A stretch of 64,000 nt of DNA, from the NCBI GenBank assembly GCA_018398805.1, contig JAGFBZ010000851.1, positions 53,501 to 117,500 of the forward strand, written 5' to 3'. Numbering within the stretch: position 1 is the stretch's first letter; every line of letters begins with the position of its first letter. The position numbers and the translations under genes are program-made. The notes under the pieces were generated by a model. The model saw only the letters and a program-made list of their open reading frames with translations. It made no database searches and had not been told where the DNA came from. Positions 60,916 through 64,000 of this stretch are shown here, piece by piece. The DNA is from Hirundichthys speculiger. Taxonomy: Eukaryota > Chordata > Actinopteri > Beloniformes > Exocoetidae.

Positions 60916-62052
60916 CAGAGCTCCAGCTCTCAGCTATAACAGGGACTAATTTAAAATCTGTCTCCAGAGCGTCTGAGACGGGCCGAGCTGTTACAGAACA
61001 CTAATGACATGGACACAAGATGTCCACAGAAACAACGAAACAACTACTGTGTTTCCCAGACTAGAACTCCCACCAGAACTTTCTAGAAGCAGCCGAACCA
61101 CCTTCAGGTGTCCTCAGACCAACAGGCTGCTTTTAGACCCGACAGACCATGAAGGTTCTAAGCGTCGGGTCGATGGAGCTGCAGTCAGAAAACTGGATCC
61201 ATCAGCCTTCGGCTAAATTCAGCCTTTTGCTCATTTCACTCAACAGTTTGTCCTTGAAAGACGTTTCCCGTTAAAAGCTTAGATTGACTTGAACTGGTCC
61301 TGGTTCCTGGTCTCCTGGTCCTCAGAGGGACTTCGGTCCATCCTTGTGCTCGGTCATCTGTTCTGGAGGTGAGCGGCTAAAAGAAGAAGTCCAAGTCCTC
61401 CTGGACCAACCCAGAACCGGTGGAGGTCGTCCGACAAACCTTTTATCTCCAGAATAAGATTCTAATCTGTTATCTGTTTATTCGCAGGTCAGAGGTCAAG
61501 TTACGACAGCGCTAATTGCTACCAAGCTAAGGTGATGACAGCGACTCAAAGGACCACGCCCCCAGTTCTGCATTAATCTTCAGGTGCTGCTCTAGTACAT
61601 GGCTGTCCCTGATGAGGGACATAAAAGTGTCCCAACTCTCACCCGGGTCCGGTGGATGAGCGGCTGGGTCGAGCGCCTTGAGTCAACGCTGTCAATCAAA
61701 GAGAAGACGTCAGAAATGAGCCAAGTTTGGGCCAAACGTTGTTTTCCTTCTGGGAAATGATCTCTGGGAGGCGGAGACTGCAGTCTGTCGTCCTGAGGGA
61801 CAGTTGGATGACTGGAACTAGTTTTATTGCTGTTTTACAGCTACAGGTGGAGCATAAAACACGTAAATGATTAGCAGGACTTTTCTCACTGGGACAAGAA
61901 CCTGATGACTGATGGAGACCACGCCCCGGCCCACCTGACTCCTCCTACCCAGGCTGACCCGGTCACATCACAGCTACCTGAGAAGACTTGGGCGTGGGGG
62001 GGCTGACCACCTGACTCCTCCCGCCGCCCAGCGGCAGGGCGCGGCTCCAACT

Positions 62053-62160
62053 AGCGCTGGGCGGTATACTGGATTATACCAAATACCAGTGTTTATTTTG
62101 ATCATGATGAATTTTTCATATCCCGTAATACCGGTGAGTATGTACTGTAGCGTACACAAC
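62053..62160. mobile_element. MITE end with GCTGGGCGGTATAC
   Basis: GCGCTGGGCGGTATACTGG and the AATACCGGTGAGTATGTACTG that follows resemble the end of a common fish hAT-type MITE. The other end was not found. Confidence 0.5.
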
Positions 62161-62261
62161 GTTGGGAACGCTGCGCGGTGGAACGCAAGTGCCGCAGAAC
62201 ATTGTTTGACAGGGGACTGTTTTACAGTTGCACTGGAGGCACAACAAGCTACTAGTTTATG

Positions 62262-62940
62262 GTAGAGGTCTTCACAGGTCCACTGTCATGGACCCGATCC
62301 CGAATGGACCCGCAATATTTGGACTCGGAACCGACCCGACCCAAGTCTTTAGTTTCCGACCACGAACCGAACCGAGTTACCCGAATAGAACCGAGACAAT
62401 CCAGCCCATACTTGATCATGTTAAAGTTGTCTAGCGTTGAATAAAACTTGATTTTCTTATCTAAAGTTGTCTTCTTCTACCGGTTCAGTTGCTACATAGG
62501 CTACGTGATGTAAACAACAATAAATCCACGTCGTTATTTTCTTTGTGGATACAGATGCTATTGGTAGCAACTGCTAACGCTAATAGCCTACACCGGTCAG
62601 GACGTGTCGTGAATATGTTCTCTCATCCAGTGTTGTCATGTTGGCGATCCGTTGTGCTTTACAGCTGCAGGGCAAACCGCTAATAACACGCTACGGCAAC
62701 ACGATTGTTTCATCACAAACACGCCACATTAATTAATAATTAATTAAACTGCCTCGAGTCCTGACATTGGCTGCGACCGCTAATATCTTTACCTCTCTGG
62801 AGTAAACGTGGACCCAGCCTGTCAGAGAGCACCGACCGGACCCGAGGCTAACTGTACCGATTCAGACCTGAACCCGGAGTCACGTCTTTTGAATGGACCC
62901 AAGACTAACTTCCGATTCCGACCCGAACCCCCAAACTTCA
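62262..62940. mobile_element. hAT-like repeat rich in GACCCG motifs
   Basis: TAGAGGTCTTCACAGGTCCA at 62,264 matches the start of the fragment near 42,936. GACCCGAACC-type text recurs at 62,290-62,400 and 62,810-62,935, as expected for two ends of one element. No transposase is seen. Confidence 0.5.
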
Positions 62941-63104
62941 ATAATCTGCAAATGTTGCCGAGCTAACGTTGTAGCCACGGGAGGCTACACCAGCAATCTG
63001 CTGCTACAGGATAATCCTTTTTTTTTTTTTCAAAACTTGAATATTGCAAGTTGCATACCTTGTTTACTATTTATTTGTTGAAATATCTCGAGAACGTTGT
63101 TTAC

Positions 63105-63754
63105 AGTGGCCACGGGTTACATGATGTTTTTTAATTCAGAATTATTTATTCCGAATTAAATCATTCAGAATTAAACTATTTTCCTTGGAGTTTACATGGA
63201 AATAGTAATTCCGAAGTTTACATGGAAAACACGTTTGATCGGCTTTATCCAATTCCGCTTCAGGTCTGGGGGTTGGGAAGGGTTCTGATTGGATGGGGGG
63301 CGGACGTCTTTACGTATTTACGTCTACGGGAAGAAAACAAACTTACTCGATTAGCAACAACATGGAGGACTACATTATTAGCATCCTTTTTGGATTTGTT
63401 TTGATTTTATTTTTGAAGTAGCAGCACGACAACATCATGTTGATGATTTTCTTTCGAAAACAAGCCCAGAGTGGAATATTAGCATCATTGCGACAGACGT
63501 GCAAGAGAACTAGCATACGCGGAAAGACCGGAATTAATTTAAAGCGGAATGAGTGTACACATGACTGCGGAATTACTCTATTCAGATTTAAAATCAGAAT
63601 AAACCAGCCACTTACTTCGGAATTAAGTTTAATTCGGAATGGACATTTTTATTTGGAATTAGGTGTTTACATGGTAATTTTTAATCATTTTAAATCGGAT
63701 TTCATTTCAATTCTGAATTAAAGAGGAATTCAACTTCCCATGTAAACGCACTAC
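63105..63754 (+). mobile_element. MITE-like element with remnant ORF, copy 3
   Basis: Homologous along its whole length to 15,064-15,716, with ends GTGGCCACGGGTTACATG and TTCCCATGTAAACGCACT. The frame starting [17 protein letters not shown] is cut by a TAG near 63,418 but continues open beyond it, showing decay of a once-coding segment. Confidence 0.65.
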
Positions 63755-64000
63755 TTGTGTAGTTAATGTTGATTTTTTACTAAATATGTTTTTTCAAGTT
63801 GTTTGGAAAATGTGAAAAATAAAAGAGTTCTGTATTTTAACTGCAACTATCATTCATTCTGATTCCTTCACTTAATTAGAATAACTAGTGCCACCTCAAA
63901 CCTGTATTAATACTAGTGTAGATATGAATGTTTTTCTACAATATTCACTCCTCGTGACAGTAAAATAGGTCATTCTAAGACAATTTACTGCAGCAATTCC

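Larger units (their letters stand above)
44734..64000. other. Region 5' of exon A: no exon recognised
   Basis: I looked for the exon coding the N-terminal ~50 residues of beta-spectrin and found no candidate on the minus strand. Nor did I find any other gene. The region is probably a long 5' intron. Stretches with nothing identifiable beyond low-complexity DNA: 44,890-45,285, 46,430-47,599, 48,420-48,890, 50,020-51,160, 53,835-55,495, 57,150-58,405, 58,830-60,115 and 60,920-62,050. Confidence 0.6.

Overview
The window is vertebrate nuclear DNA, almost certainly from a ray-finned (teleost) fish. It holds one long, intron-rich gene on the minus strand and a very heavy load of minisatellites and fish-type transposable elements. 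I see no bacterial or viral genes, CRISPR arrays or operons.

The gene is a non-erythroid beta-spectrin and looks like beta-II spectrin (sptbn1). I assembled 26 coding exons between 44,733 and 1. Every one has an AG acceptor and, where visible, a GT donor. The phases join without a break into about 1,437 codons, with no internal stop. The model starts in the first calponin-homology (CH) actin-binding domain, runs through CH2 and about eleven spectrin repeats, and leaves the window at base 1. The exon for the first ~50 residues was not found up to base 64,000, so 44,734-64,000 is probably 5' intron or upstream DNA.

Layout: 1-7,512 carries spectrin exons for middle repeats, with minisatellites in the introns. 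7,513-17,590 carries further exons, with introns full of hAT-like elements, a SINE, a broken THAP-domain exon, a telomere-like array and a nested DNA element. 17,745-34,390 is one 16.6 kb intron, of which ~16.3 kb is a single 29/31-bp minisatellite of roughly 550 units. 34,391-44,733 holds the CH-domain and first-repeat exons, separated by further tandem arrays. 44,734-64,000 has no recognised exon; it holds an L2-like LINE inside a hAT-like element, several arrays, a SINE and more MITEs. By eye, tandem arrays make up around 40% of the window.

The most interesting observations are these. (1) Seven introns are all phase 0, all at AG|G sites, and fall inside what I recall as single 303-, 871- and 757-bp exons in mammals. 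(2) An intronic array carries about 30 copies of a sense-strand AATAAA followed by a GU-rich stretch. (3) The giant intronic minisatellite has higher-order structure, an indel-rich middle block, and a core sequence shared with other arrays in the window. (4) The transposon insertions are cleanly dated by 8-bp target duplications and nesting. I found no new protein-coding system; the long open frames in the arrays are by-products of repeat units lacking stops.
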